Positions 15,004-24,121 of a stretch of DNA of 64,000 nt are shown piece after piece (positions within the stretch are counted from its first letter, which is position 1; every line of letters starts with the position of its first letter). This DNA comes from Holophagaceae bacterium. GTDB lineage: Bacteria > Acidobacteriota > Holophagae > Holophagales > Holophagaceae. The notes beneath the pieces were generated by a model. The model was not told where the DNA came from. It was given only the letters and a program-made list of their open reading frames with translations, and did no database searches. Location of the stretch: the NCBI GenBank assembly GCA_016710635.1, contig JADJVL010000005.1, forward strand, positions 62,001 through 126,000, written 5' to 3'. Both the position numbers and the translations under genes were made by a program.

Positions 15004-17006
15004 CCCTCAGCCAACTGCTTTTCGCCCTGATCCTGCCGATCCCGCCCTACCTCGGGTTCCTGATCTATCGGTTGAAGGGCCGGGTGGGGCTCAGCTACGG
15101 CTATTTCCTGGGCGGCATCCTGGGTGTACTCGCCATGCCCTGGCACCTCGCACTGCCGGACGCCCGGACCTTCCCGAGCGAACACATGGGGGGAACCCTG
15201 CTGGGGTTCAGCCTCTTCCTGCAGGCCTACCGGGAGGGGCGGCACGGCCTCCGGCGCCTGCTCTTCGGCGTTGGCGGGGCCACCGCCTTCGGGGTCCTCT
15301 TCTGCATCCAGCTGGGGCTTGATGTGGAACCCATCGGCTGGTTCTGGGCGGCGGCGCTGCTGGAGGCCGGGATCTGGCTGCTCATGTCCGATCTGGGCTA
15401 CCGCCTCACCCGGGGCCGCTGGCTGGAAGCCCGGGTGCCCCTCATCGGCGGCTTCGCCTTCCTCCTCGCCACCCTCAGCCTGCAGGTCCTGAAGCCGCCG
15501 ATGCCCCTGCTCCACTGGCAGGCCTCCTCCCTGGCGGGCCTCCTGCTCGGTCTGGTGGCGCTGCAGCAGCTGCGCTGGCTCCGCTCCAACGGCGTCTGGG
15601 TGGAAGGTCGCGGCGATGGCTTCCGCACGGCCCTTTCGGTGCTGGAAAGCGATACGAAAGTGGATTCCCCGGCCCTGGCCTATGGCATCGAAAGCCATCA
15701 GCCCGTGCTCCTGCTGAACGAGAAGGGCGTCGTGCTCGAAGCCAATGGGGCCTTCGGCCGGCTGGTGGGGATGGCGCGCCATCAGCTGCGGGGTTACGCC
15801 CTGAAGGACCTCATGCAGGGCCGCAGCGCCGGCGCCTGGGAGGACCTGCTGGGCCAGCTCAACCGTTCGAGCCAGGGCAGCACCACCGCGACCCTCGTCC
15901 GTCCGGACGGGACCTTCGGGGACCTGGAACTGCAGGCCGCCGCCTTCGACAAGAACATGGCCCTCGCCTGGGTGGCGGGGGCGGCGGAGGATCCCCTCGT
16001 GCTGGCTTCGGGGCACGGTGCCTTCAACGGGGACGGGCATCCGGACGCCCAGCGCCGGCTCGCGAACCTCAACGCCCTGGGCGCCGTCCTGCCGGCCGCC
16101 GAGCAGATCCTGCTGGACACCCGGGAGGACGCGACCCGCCAGCTCGCCGCCCTGCTCCTCGCCGCCTGTCAGCGGCTGAGCCCCACCCTGCCCGCCTCCA
16201 GCGACGAGGTGGCCGACGGCCTTGAAGCCGGGCCGCTCCTGAACGGCCTGCTGCCGAAGTACCAGCAGATGATGCCGGAGGGCATCGTCATTGCCATGGA
16301 AGTGACGCCCCTGCAGGTCCGCCTCCGCGCCGGGAGCCTGGAGCGCATCGCCACCCACCTCCTGCTCCATGTGAAGCAGCAGATCCGGAAGGGGGTCCTC
16401 ACCCTGCACCTGGATCCTGTGGACCTGGCGGGACGGCGGTGGGGGCTTCTGCGGGTCGGCGCCGAAGGCCTCGAGTCCAAGCTGCCCCAGACCGTGCTTG
16501 GCCTGGGGTGGCTGCAGCAGCTGCTCTCGGAAGGCCGCGGCATGCTGGAGCTGGGCCAGGACGCCAAGGGCGTGCTGGCCCCCATGGCCTACCTGCCCCT
16601 CGCGGAGGCCGCGGTGATGACCGCCCCCGCCGCCTTGGCGGGCCGCCTGCTCTGGATCGTGGACCAGGACCACCTCATGCGGGAGACGCTGACGGGCCTG
16701 GTGAAGCGGGCCGGCGGCACAAGCGTGGCCTTTCCAGGCATCAAGGAGCTGTTACGGGCCACCCATGGGGACCGCCTGCCCGACCTGCTCGTGCTGGAGC
16801 GGACGCCGCGCCTCGAACGGTTCCAGGGCGCCATCCGCAGATTCCAGCGCAAGCCCATCCCCACGCTGGTATTGGGCACCGGCCAGACCCTGCCCGTCAG
16901 CCCCGCCAGCCTGGGCCTGAGCCAGGTCGGCTTCATCGAAAAACCCTTCCCCACCCAGGAGTTCCTGCAAAGCGTCCTGGCGATCCTGCACTCAGCGGGC
17001 CGTTGA
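15000..17006 (+). CDS. Membrane PAS protein with degenerate kinase and receiver-like domains
   Basis: The protein has 668 residues. About seven membrane helices fill residues 1-205, a PAS domain follows (VLLLNEKGVVLEANGAFGRL, about 235-330), then a helical stretch and a region placed like the ATPase of a histidine kinase but with no clear H-box, N-box or G-box. The C-terminal 130 residues resemble a response-regulator receiver: LLWIVDQDHLMRETLTGLV, LLVLERTP where the phospho-Asp strand should be, and GFIEKPFPTQEFLQ with the conserved Lys-Pro. The expected Asp is replaced by Glu, so the module may be a non-phosphorylated sensor scaffold. No function is assigned. Confidence 0.6.
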   Translation: MTLSQLLFALILPIPPYLGFLIYRLKGRVGLSYGYFLGGILGVLAMPWHLALPDARTFPSEHMGGTLLGFSLFLQAYREGRHGLRRLLFGVGGATAFGVLFCIQLGLDVEPIGWFWAAALLEAGIWLLMSDLGYRLTRGRWLEARVPLIGGFAFLLATLSLQVLKPPMPLLHWQASSLAGLLLGLVALQQLRWLRSNGVWVEGRGDGFRTALSVLESDTKVDSPALAYGIESHQPVLLLNEKGVVLEANGAFGRLVGMARHQLRGYALKDLMQGRSAGAWEDLLGQLNRSSQGSTTATLVRPDGTFGDLELQAAAFDKNMALAWVAGAAEDPLVLASGHGAFNGDGHPDAQRRLANLNALGAVLPAAEQILLDTREDATRQLAALLLAACQRLSPTLPASSDEVADGLEAGPLLNGLLPKYQQMMPEGIVIAMEVTPLQVRLRAGSLERIATHLLLHVKQQIRKGVLTLHLDPVDLAGRRWGLLRVGAEGLESKLPQTVLGLGWLQQLLSEGRGMLELGQDAKGVLAPMAYLPLAEAAVMTAPAALAGRLLWIVDQDHLMRETLTGLVKRAGGTSVAFPGIKELLRATHGDRLPDLLVLERTPRLERFQGAIRRFQRKPIPTLVLGTGQTLPVSPASLGLSQVGFIEKPFPTQEFLQSVLAILHSAGR

Positions 17007-17067
17007 GCGAGTCACTGACTGGGTCTCGCGCAGAGCACCGCTACACTGGTCGCAGTTGGGAGGCTGG

Positions 17068-18458
17068 ATGAGCACGGTGGCGGTGGTTCTGGCGGCGGGG
17101 CTGGGGAAGCGCATGAAGTCCCGGCTGCCCAAGGTGCTCCAGCCCGTGCTCGGCGATCCCTCCCTGCTCTGGGTGCTGCGGGCCCTGCCCGTGGGCACGG
17201 CCATGGCCCTGGTGGTGGTCCACCACGGACAGGAGCAGGTCCTGGCGGCCCTGGACGCCTGGGGCAAGGCCGGCCTGTTGCCCTGCGCGGTGGAGGCCAT
17301 CCCTCAGGGCGAGCCCCTCGGCACCGGCCACGCGTGCAGGTCTGCGCGCCCCGCCTCGACCGCCTGAAGGCCTCCCGGGTGGTCGTGCTGAGCGGCGATG
17401 TGCCGCTGATCTCCGCGGCGACCGTCGCGGGGCTGTGCGACGGCCCGCCGGCTCTCCTGGCCATGGATCTGGAGGCGCCGGCGGGCTACGGCCGCGTGCT
17501 CCAGTCCGAGGACGGCGGGCTGGCCGGTCTCGTCGAAGAGAAGGACGCCAGCCCGGAGCTGCGGAAGGTCCGCCGGGTCAACGGCGGCGCCTACGCCCTG
17601 CCCTGGGAGCGGCTCCGGCCCGCCCTGGCCGGGCTGTCGAACCGGAACGCCCAAGGGGAGTACTACCTCACCGACGCGGTGGTGGCCGTCGCCGCAGAGA
17701 CGCCGGTGGCCGTGCGCCTCTGCGATCCCGCGGAACTGGCGGGCATGAATTCGCGGATGGACCAGGCGGCCCTGCAGGCGCTCGCCCGGGACCGGGCGAA
17801 CCGCCGGTGGATGGAGGCCGGCGTGGGCTTCCTCGATCCCGGGACGACCTGGGTCGGTCCCCGCGCAGTCCTTTCCGAGGATGTCGTCCTCGAACCCGGC
17901 GTCAGGCTTGAAGGCGCCACCTCCCTCGACGCGGGCGTCCGCGTCGGCCAGGGCAGCATCCTCAAGGACGCCACCGTGGGGGAGGGCTGCGAGATCCGTC
18001 CCTATTCACTGGTGGAAGCCTCGGTGCTGGGAATGGGTTGCGTGGTGGGCCCCTTCGCCCGCCTCCGGGAAGGGACGCTGCTGGCGGACGGCGTCCACGT
18101 GGGCAACTTCGTGGAGACGAAGAAGGCCACCCTCGCCCGGGGCGCCAAGGCCAACCACCTGGCCTATCTCGGCGATGCCAGCGTGGGGGAAGGCAGCAAC
18201 ATCGGCGCCGGCGTCATCACCTGCAACTACGACGGGGTGAACAAGCACCGGACCGAGATCGGCGCGGGGGTCTTCGTGGGCAGCGACAGTCAGCTGGTGG
18301 CGCCCGTGACCATTGGCGACGGAGCCATCATCGGCGCCGGCAGCACCATCACCGCAGACGTGCCGGCGGGCGCCCTGGCCCTGACGCGGCCGGACCAGCT
18401 CATCAAGGAGGACGGTGCCGAGCGATTGAGGGCCAAACAGCGGGCCAAGCTGGGTTAG
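17068..18458 (+). CDS. glmU: GlmU bifunctional UDP-GlcNAc pyrophosphorylase/acetyltransferase, frameshifted
   Basis: Two frames together make one GlmU. The first (17068 to about 17333) has LAAGLGKRMKSRLPKVLQPV and ends LGTGHA. The second (from about 17334) continues with VQV and VVLSGDVPLI, then NGGAYALPWERL and EYYLTDAVVAVA. Its C-terminal half is a left-handed beta-helix with NFVETKKATLARGAKANHL and GAGVITCNYDGVNKH. The break is at GCGTG (17332-17336); restoring one G (GCGGTG) gives 463 residues, the normal size. GlmU makes UDP-GlcNAc for peptidoglycan and LPS and is normally essential, so a sequencing or assembly deletion is the simplest reason. GGGAGG precedes the start. Confidence 0.9.
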
Positions 18459-18502
18459 ACTTGGTTTTCTTCGTCCCGGGAACCCATGACGCCAGGCCAT
18501 CC

Positions 18503-19279
18503 ATGCTGACCCCGCTCCTCGAGCGCACCGGCGCGACCGTGCTGGCCGTGATGGAAGAAGCCGGGGACTTCGCGGTCCTGTCGGGCCGGACCATCGGCAG
18601 CATCTTCCGCCGCCCCTTCGACGGCGCGAACCTGTTGCACCAGTTCCAGGCAGTAGGGGTGAACTCCATCCCCGTGGTGGTGCTGACGAGCCTCGCCGTC
18701 AGCATGGTCTTCGCGGTGCAGCTCTCCTTCGGCTTCAAGCAGTTCCAGGCCGAGGGCCTGGCTTCCCAGGTGGAGGGCCTCGCCGTGGTCCGCGAACTGG
18801 CGCCGGTGATCACCGGGCTCATGATGAGCGGCCGGGTGGGCTCCGCCATGGCCGCCGAGCTCGGCACCATGCAGGTCACCGAGCAGATCGACGCCCTGGA
18901 ATGCCTGGCCACGGATCCGATCCACTACCTCTTCGTCCCCCGGCTGCTGGCCGCCCTGGTCATGCTGCCCCTGCTCACCGCCATCGCCGTCTACATCGGC
19001 TACTGGGGCGGCTACCTCCTCCTGGTGACCACCCAGGGCCAGAGCTCCGTGGTCTACTCCGCCGAGTTCTACAAGCTCGTCGAGCTCCGCGACCTTCGCA
19101 TCGCCCTCACCAAGGGCCTGGTGTTCGGGGCGATCATCGCCCTCGTGGGCTGCTGGAAGGGCTACCGGACCCGCGGAGGCGCCGAAGGCGTCGGCAACGC
19201 GCCCACCAGCAGCGTGGTGACCAGCAGCCTCTGGATCCTGGTTTCCGACTTCTTCCTGACGAAGCTGCTCCTCGTCTAG
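18503..19279 (+). CDS. mlaE: MlaE-type ABC transporter permease
   Basis: The 258-residue membrane protein has the MlaE/YrbE signature: FQAVGVNSIPVVVLTSLAVS, ELAPVITGLMMSGRVGSAMA, EQIDALECLATDPIHYLFVP and GCWKGYRTRGGAEGVG near the C-terminus. With MlaF and MlaD it moves phospholipids between the outer and inner membrane and keeps outer-membrane asymmetry. It is the first gene of an mlaEFD set, 14 bases before mlaF. Confidence 0.94.
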   Translation: MLTPLLERTGATVLAVMEEAGDFAVLSGRTIGSIFRRPFDGANLLHQFQAVGVNSIPVVVLTSLAVSMVFAVQLSFGFKQFQAEGLASQVEGLAVVRELAPVITGLMMSGRVGSAMAAELGTMQVTEQIDALECLATDPIHYLFVPRLLAALVMLPLLTAIAVYIGYWGGYLLLVTTQGQSSVVYSAEFYKLVELRDLRIALTKGLVFGAIIALVGCWKGYRTRGGAEGVGNAPTSSVVTSSLWILVSDFFLTKLLLV

Positions 19280-19293
19280 CGGATGTCGATTCC

Positions 19294-20091
19294 ATGAGCG
19301 TCCCTGTGATCGAGGTGGTGAACCTGTCCAAGGCCTTCGGGCCCAAGGTGGTCCTGTCCAAGGTGAACCTCAGCGTCGAGCTGGGCGAAAGCCTGGTGGT
19401 GCTGGGGGGCTCGGGCTCGGGCAAGACCGTGCTGCTCCGCAACATCATGGGCCTCCTCAGGCCCGACACCGGGCACGTCGCCGTGGATGGCCGCATCGTC
19501 CACGAGATGTCCCGGGAGGAGCTCTTCGAGACCCGCATGAAGATCGGCATGTGCTTCCAGATGGCGGCCCTGTTCGACTCCATGACCGTCTTCGAGAACG
19601 TGGCCTTCGCCCTGCGCCGCCACAGCCACATGAAGGAGAAGGAGGTCCAGGGCCGGGTGGAGGAGTGTCTCGCCATGGTGGGCCTGAAGGGCACCGAGCA
19701 GCTCAAGCCCGCGGAGCTGTCCGGCGGCATGAAGCGCCGGGTCGGCTTCGCCCGCGCCATCGCCCTGAAGCCCAAGATCCTGCTCTTCGACGAGCCGACG
19801 ACGGGCCTCGATCCGGTGATGACGGACGTGATCGGCAGGGTGATCCTGGACCTGAAGCACGAGCTGGGGGTCACCACCATCACCATCACCCACGACCTGA
19901 AGTCGGCCTTCGAGATCGGCGACCGCATCGCCCTCCTCTTCCGGGGTGAATGCCTCGCGGTGCAGCCGCCGGAGGAATTCAAGGCGAACCCCGATCCCGT
20001 GATCCAGCAGTTCCTCCGCGGGGACGCCGACGGGCCCTTCCTTCTCGACCCGCCACCGCCCAAGCGCACTCCGAAAGGGGTCAACGTATGA
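19294..20091 (+). CDS. mlaF: MlaF-type ABC transporter ATPase
   Basis: The 265-residue ATPase shows Walker A GGSGSGKT, the Q-loop in CFQMAALFDSMTVFEN, the signature LSGGMKRRVGFARAIA, Walker B ILLFDEPTTGLD and the switch His in ITHDL. The MAALFDS segment is typical of the MlaF/TTG2A group. It powers lipid transport with MlaE and MlaD. The stop overlaps the mlaD start (ATGA). Confidence 0.95.
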   Translation: MSVPVIEVVNLSKAFGPKVVLSKVNLSVELGESLVVLGGSGSGKTVLLRNIMGLLRPDTGHVAVDGRIVHEMSREELFETRMKIGMCFQMAALFDSMTVFENVAFALRRHSHMKEKEVQGRVEECLAMVGLKGTEQLKPAELSGGMKRRVGFARAIALKPKILLFDEPTTGLDPVMTDVIGRVILDLKHELGVTTITITHDLKSAFEIGDRIALLFRGECLAVQPPEEFKANPDPVIQQFLRGDADGPFLLDPPPPKRTPKGVNV

Positions 20092-21554
20092 AACTCGAAA
20101 CCAAAGTCGGCGCCTTCTTCCTGGGTTCCCTCGCGGTCCTGGCCGTGCTCGTCTTCCGCATGGACAAGCTGGAGTTCGGCACCCGCAAGGACCTGAAGAC
20201 CTACACCACCAGCTTCGACCAGGTGGCGGGCCTGAACGAGCAGAGCCCCGTCCGGGTCGCGGGGGTGAAGGTGGGCCAGGTCCACCGCATCCGCCTCGAG
20301 AACGGCAAGGCGCGGGTCTACCTGACGGTCCCCAAGGACTTCGCGGTGAACCGGGACGCCACCGCCAGCCTCGCCGCCATCGGCATCCTCGGCGAGAAGT
20401 ACATCGACCTCGATGTGGGCCGCGCGGAACGCGGTCCCCATGACGAGAACCAGCCCATCAAGAGCAAGACCTCCGTCAGCCTCGACCAGCTCATGGAGAC
20501 CATGGGCGCCATCGGCCAGGACGTGAAGGGCATCACCTACTCCCTGAACCAGAGCATCGGCGGCGAGACGGGGCGCGCCAAGCTGGACGAGATCGTGGAC
20601 AACGTCCGCATGCTCACCGGCGAGATCCGCGTCATGGCCCAGGAGAACCACGGCTCCATCAACCGCACCATGGCCAACGTGGAGGCCATGAGCGGGGATC
20701 TGCGGGAGCGTCTGCCCAGGCTGGCCGCCCAGTTCGAGGAACTGGGCCGGACCCTCAACGGCGTCATCGCCGAGAACCGCCCCGAACTGAAGGGCGCCAT
20801 GCAGGACGTGCGGAAGCTGGCCAACAGCTTCCAGGAGACCTCGGCCAACCTGAAGTCCATCACCGCCAAGCTGGACCGGGGCGAAGGCACCATCGGCAAG
20901 CTCCTGACGGACGACACCACCATCAAGAAGATCAACACGGCGGTGGACAACGTGAACGAGATGCTGAGCGGCTACAAGGCCATGGACCTGCGCCTCGATC
21001 TGAGCGCGAACCGCTGGACCAGCCGGGGCGACAGCCAGACGGGGCTGGGCATCGACCTCGTGCCGCGCAAGGACTACTGGTACAGCCTCCAGCTGAACTC
21101 CACCCCCGATGGCAAGATCTCCGATTCCACCCGCACCATCACGCGGATCGACCCCATCTCCGGGCTGCCCGTCGAGGTGCAGGAGAAGACCCGCAACATC
21201 ACCTCCGACCAGGCCCTCACCATCTCCGCCCAGTTCGCCAAGCGCCTCGGCGACAACTGGGTGCTGAGCGCGGGCATCGTGGAGGGCAAGGGCGGGGGCG
21301 GCGCCGAGTTCCGCGCCCTGGACGACCGCTTCCGCGTCGGCGCCCTGGCCTACGACTTCTCCAAGCGGGACGGCAAGGACAAGCCCCGTTATCGCCTGAC
21401 CACCAGCTACCAGCTCTGGCGCAACCTGTACCTGAGCGCCGGCTGGCAGGACATGGCCAACAAGGAATTGCGCACCTTCTTCTTCGGTGGCGGCATCCGC
21501 TGGAAGGACGACGACCTCAAAAAGCTTGTGGGCCTCGCCAGTTCGGCCAAGTAG
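20088..21554 (+). CDS. mlaD: MlaD/MCE-domain protein with extended C-terminal region
   Basis: Residues 1-25 form an N-terminal membrane anchor. Residues 38-115 are an MCE domain (FDQVAGLNEQSPVRVAGVKV, AIGILGEKYIDL). Residues about 130-300 are a helical coiled region (DEIVDNVRMLTGEIRVMAQE, LKSITAKLDRGEGTIGKLL). Residues about 305-488 are beta-rich with alternating aromatic strands ending KLVGLASSAK, resembling an outer-membrane-like sheet. E. coli MlaD is about 180 residues; this 488-residue form could span more of the periplasm. No mlaB or mlaC is adjacent. Confidence 0.9.
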   Translation: MKLETKVGAFFLGSLAVLAVLVFRMDKLEFGTRKDLKTYTTSFDQVAGLNEQSPVRVAGVKVGQVHRIRLENGKARVYLTVPKDFAVNRDATASLAAIGILGEKYIDLDVGRAERGPHDENQPIKSKTSVSLDQLMETMGAIGQDVKGITYSLNQSIGGETGRAKLDEIVDNVRMLTGEIRVMAQENHGSINRTMANVEAMSGDLRERLPRLAAQFEELGRTLNGVIAENRPELKGAMQDVRKLANSFQETSANLKSITAKLDRGEGTIGKLLTDDTTIKKINTAVDNVNEMLSGYKAMDLRLDLSANRWTSRGDSQTGLGIDLVPRKDYWYSLQLNSTPDGKISDSTRTITRIDPISGLPVEVQEKTRNITSDQALTISAQFAKRLGDNWVLSAGIVEGKGGGGAEFRALDDRFRVGALAYDFSKRDGKDKPRYRLTTSYQLWRNLYLSAGWQDMANKELRTFFFGGGIRWKDDDLKKLVGLASSAK

Positions 21555-21626
21555 GGCTCCCGTGGCCTGGCTCCATGACTTGAGATTTCCGGGCGCCCAG
21601 GCCCGGGATCAGCGGAGAATGGTGGC

Positions 21627-22394
21627 GTGAACACCCTGCCCCTTCCCGCCGAGCGCTATCGCCCCTTCCTCTGGGTCCGGCGCGGCGTGCCCCTGGCGGG
21701 CATGGTGCTGGCCATCACCGGAGCCCTGGCCCGGCCGGAGTTGTTCGGCTGGTGGAGCCTGGCGGCGGTGGCCTGCCTGGCGGTGGCGTGGCCCACCTTC
21801 AAGTCCGGCGAAAGCTACCTCCGGAACCGCGGCACCATCATCCGCTGGGACGGCCTCTGGGTCCGCCTCGTGCGGCCGGTGGCGCGCTGGATGGGCAAGG
21901 AGGAGGAATGGGTCCTCGCCTTCTGCGGCTGGAACAACTTCCGCGTCCGGCAGGCCTTCGAGGGCCGGAAGGCCCGGCGTTCCCTGGTGCTCCTGCCCCA
22001 CTGCATCCAGCTGGCCAAGTGCAAGGCGGAGATCTTCGAGGACCTCAAGAACTGCTACGACTGCGGGCTCTGTCCCGTGGGCGACTTCATGAACGCGATG
22101 CTCGAAGGCTCGTGGGACAGTCGCATCACCAACCGCAGCCACAAGGCCTACCGGGAAGCCCGGGAATTCCGCCCCGACCTCATCGTGGCGGTGAGCTGCA
22201 CGGACCGCCTGTTGAAAGGCGTGCTGAAGCTGCCGGAAGTGCCGGCCTACCTGATCCCCCTCACCCTGCCCCACGGCATGTGCGTGGACACCCAGTTCAG
22301 CGTGCCCCACCTGCAGGCGGCGATGACCGCCCTGGTGGAGCCTCGCATGGGCCCCCGGCCCGCCGGGAATCAGGACGCCCAGAGCGCCGCCTGA
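21627..22394 (+). CDS. DUF116 domain membrane protein
   Basis: The 255-residue protein has two membrane helices near the N-terminus (about 20-60). The DUF116 core follows: SLVLLPHCIQLAKCKAEI, NCYDCGLCPVGDF (CxxCxxC, a possible metal site), and LIVAVSCTDRLLKGVLKLP. The biochemical function of DUF116 is unknown. The start is GTG. Its stop codon overlaps the ATG of the short remnant at 22394. Confidence 0.8.
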   Translation: MNTLPLPAERYRPFLWVRRGVPLAGMVLAITGALARPELFGWWSLAAVACLAVAWPTFKSGESYLRNRGTIIRWDGLWVRLVRPVARWMGKEEEWVLAFCGWNNFRVRQAFEGRKARRSLVLLPHCIQLAKCKAEIFEDLKNCYDCGLCPVGDFMNAMLEGSWDSRITNRSHKAYREAREFRPDLIVAVSCTDRLLKGVLKLPEVPAYLIPLTLPHGMCVDTQFSVPHLQAAMTALVEPRMGPRPAGNQDAQSAA

Positions 22395-22528
22395 TGAAGG
22401 TCCGGTGCTTCAGGGCCTGCGGCGGGCCGGAGGTGCTGCGCCCCGAGGCGAGAGCGGCCCGGGCGCCTGGTCTTGGAGCAGTCCTCCGCCCCGCGCGGGC
22501 CATCGGAAAGGTGCCGCTGAACCCATGA
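22394..22528 (+). pseudogene. Possible N-terminal remnant of a quinone-oxidoreductase-like gene
   Basis: The 44-residue frame reads MKVRCFRACGGPEVLR and ends VPLNP. This resembles the first 40 residues of NADPH:quinone reductases (GGPEVLR, then a Pro/Gly-rich turn, then an Ala/Gly stretch ending NP). The frame stops at once, and no other part of such an enzyme follows. A gene start left by deletion is the simplest reading; chance resemblance cannot be excluded. Confidence 0.35.
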
Positions 22529-23457
22529 GACTGCCCCGCTTCGCCCTCCGCCAGGCCTTCGAAAAGATCCTGGGCCGGGAGCTGATGGCCTACCTGCTGC
22601 ACCTCCGGCCCCTGGAATGGCCCATCATGACCGCCCACCTCCTGCTGGGGACCCTGTGGGCGGCCGGATTCGCGGCCTTCGGCCCCGGCGCCTGGAAGGC
22701 CACCCTCCTGGGCTGGTTCGTGTTCGTGGTGCTGCTGAACGGCGGGACCCTGGCCATCAACAGCGCCTTTGACAAGGACGAGGGCGACATCGGCTATCTC
22801 AAGGCACCGCCGAAGCCGCCGAAGTACCTGCTGCACTTCAGCATCGTCCTCCTCGCCGCAAGCCTGGCCCTGAGCCTGCCCTTCCTGAGGGTGGCGCCCA
22901 AGGGGAAGTACTTCTTCGAGATCGTGATGACCTGCGTGCTCATGAGCGTGCTCTACAGCGTGCCGCCCATCCGCCTGAAGGCCCGGGCGGGCTGGGACCT
23001 GGTCATCAACTGCGTGGGCTTCGGCTTCTTCACCCCCATGGCGGGCTGGGCCATCACGGGCCGGCCCCTCACCGCCCCGGTGGTCAACGCCTGCGTGGGC
23101 TTCGGGTTCCTCTTCGCCAGCCTCTATCCCATGACCCAGATCTACCAGGTGGCGGAGGACAGCGCCCGGGGCGACCAGACCCTGGTGATCCGCATGGGCG
23201 TGGCCCGCAGCCTGAACTACGCCCTCGGGGCGCTGGTGGTGGCCCATCTCTGGTTCGCGTGGGGCGTGCTGCGGCAAGGGACCAACCCGCTCTTCCTGGG
23301 CATCTCCCTGCTCGCGTGGCTCGCCGTGCTGGTGCCGTGGCGGCTGCAGTGGGCGCGGTGGACTGACGCCCAGCATGAGGCCGGGATGTACCGCGGACTC
23401 CTCGCCTGGGCCATCACGGACCTCAGCCTGTTGCTCCTCCTCTGGCCCCGGGGCTAA
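22525..23457 (+). CDS. UbiA family prenyltransferase
   Basis: The 310-residue membrane protein has about eight to nine helices and the two Asp-rich Mg-binding motifs of UbiA enzymes. The first is INSAFDKDEGD (NxxxDxxxD form), the second QVAEDSARGDQT. These enzymes attach a polyprenyl chain to an aromatic or sugar-phosphate acceptor, for example in menaquinone synthesis. MqnC elsewhere in the window shows the futalosine route is present, but the substrate here cannot be fixed. The start ATG 22525 overlaps the end of the short remnant; pgeF follows after two bases. Confidence 0.85.
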   Translation: MRLPRFALRQAFEKILGRELMAYLLHLRPLEWPIMTAHLLLGTLWAAGFAAFGPGAWKATLLGWFVFVVLLNGGTLAINSAFDKDEGDIGYLKAPPKPPKYLLHFSIVLLAASLALSLPFLRVAPKGKYFFEIVMTCVLMSVLYSVPPIRLKARAGWDLVINCVGFGFFTPMAGWAITGRPLTAPVVNACVGFGFLFASLYPMTQIYQVAEDSARGDQTLVIRMGVARSLNYALGALVVAHLWFAWGVLRQGTNPLFLGISLLAWLAVLVPWRLQWARWTDAQHEAGMYRGLLAWAITDLSLLLLLWPRG

Positions 23458-23459
23458 GG

Positions 23460-24098
23460 ATGCTCGTCCCTCAGATTGCGCCACCCTTCCCCCTGCGCTG
23501 GGGCTTCTCCACGAAGCACGACGATCCCAAGGACCTGCCGCCGGTGCGGCTCTCCCAGGTGCACGGCTGCGGCATCGTCGAAGCCGCTGAGGCCGTTGTG
23601 GAGGGCGACGGCCTCTGGACGGTGCGGGCCGGCGTGCCCATCGGCGTGCGGGTCGCGGATTGCGTGCCCATCCTGCTGGCGGGGATGACGCCGGAAGGAC
23701 CTTGGATCTCAGCGCTGCACGCGGGCTGGCGAGGCGCCGTCGCGGGGATCCTGCGCCTGGGGGTCGCCCGTTTTGTGGAGCTCGGCGGCGATTCCTCGGA
23801 GCTCGTCTGGGCCCTGGGTCCGGCCATCCAGCGCTGCCACTTCGAGGTGGGGCCCGAAGTCATCGAGGCGGCGGCCCAGGATCCTGCCTGGCACGAGTTC
23901 CTCGTCTCGGAAGGCCCGCGGGGAAGGCCGCATCTGGATCTGCATGGCTTCCTGGGCGCCCAGGCCATGGACCTGGGCCTGGATCCCGCCAAGGACGGTT
24001 CCCTGCCCCTCTGCACCGTGTGCCAGGAGCACCTGCTCTGGTCCTACCGCCGCGGCGACCACAGCGAGCGCCAATGGGGCTGGATCGAGCTCCCCTAG
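23460..24098 (+). CDS. pgeF: PgeF/YfiH family purine nucleoside phosphorylase, laccase-domain protein
   Basis: The 212-residue protein has the family motifs LSQVHGC, VADCVPILL, ALHAGWRG and GPAIQRCHFEVG. The two His and Cys residues form the metal/substrate site, and a late TVCQ...SYRRGD segment completes the fold. Members were named polyphenol oxidase or laccase; later work shows adenosine and purine nucleoside phosphorylase activity and a role in peptidoglycan editing. The family is usually 240-260 residues, so this one is short at the N-terminus. Confidence 0.88.
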   Translation: MLVPQIAPPFPLRWGFSTKHDDPKDLPPVRLSQVHGCGIVEAAEAVVEGDGLWTVRAGVPIGVRVADCVPILLAGMTPEGPWISALHAGWRGAVAGILRLGVARFVELGGDSSELVWALGPAIQRCHFEVGPEVIEAAAQDPAWHEFLVSEGPRGRPHLDLHGFLGAQAMDLGLDPAKDGSLPLCTVCQEHLLWSYRRGDHSERQWGWIELP

Positions 24099-24109
24099 GC
24101 GCGGCGGGC

Positions 24110-24115
24110 TACACT
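24110..24115 (+). promoter_or_regulatory. -10 box placed for a leaderless spoVG transcript
   Basis: TACACT lies six bases before ATG 24122, with no Shine-Dalgarno sequence between. Transcription would start at the ATG. No convincing -35 box is seen. Confidence 0.4.
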
Positions 24116-24121
24116 GAAGCC

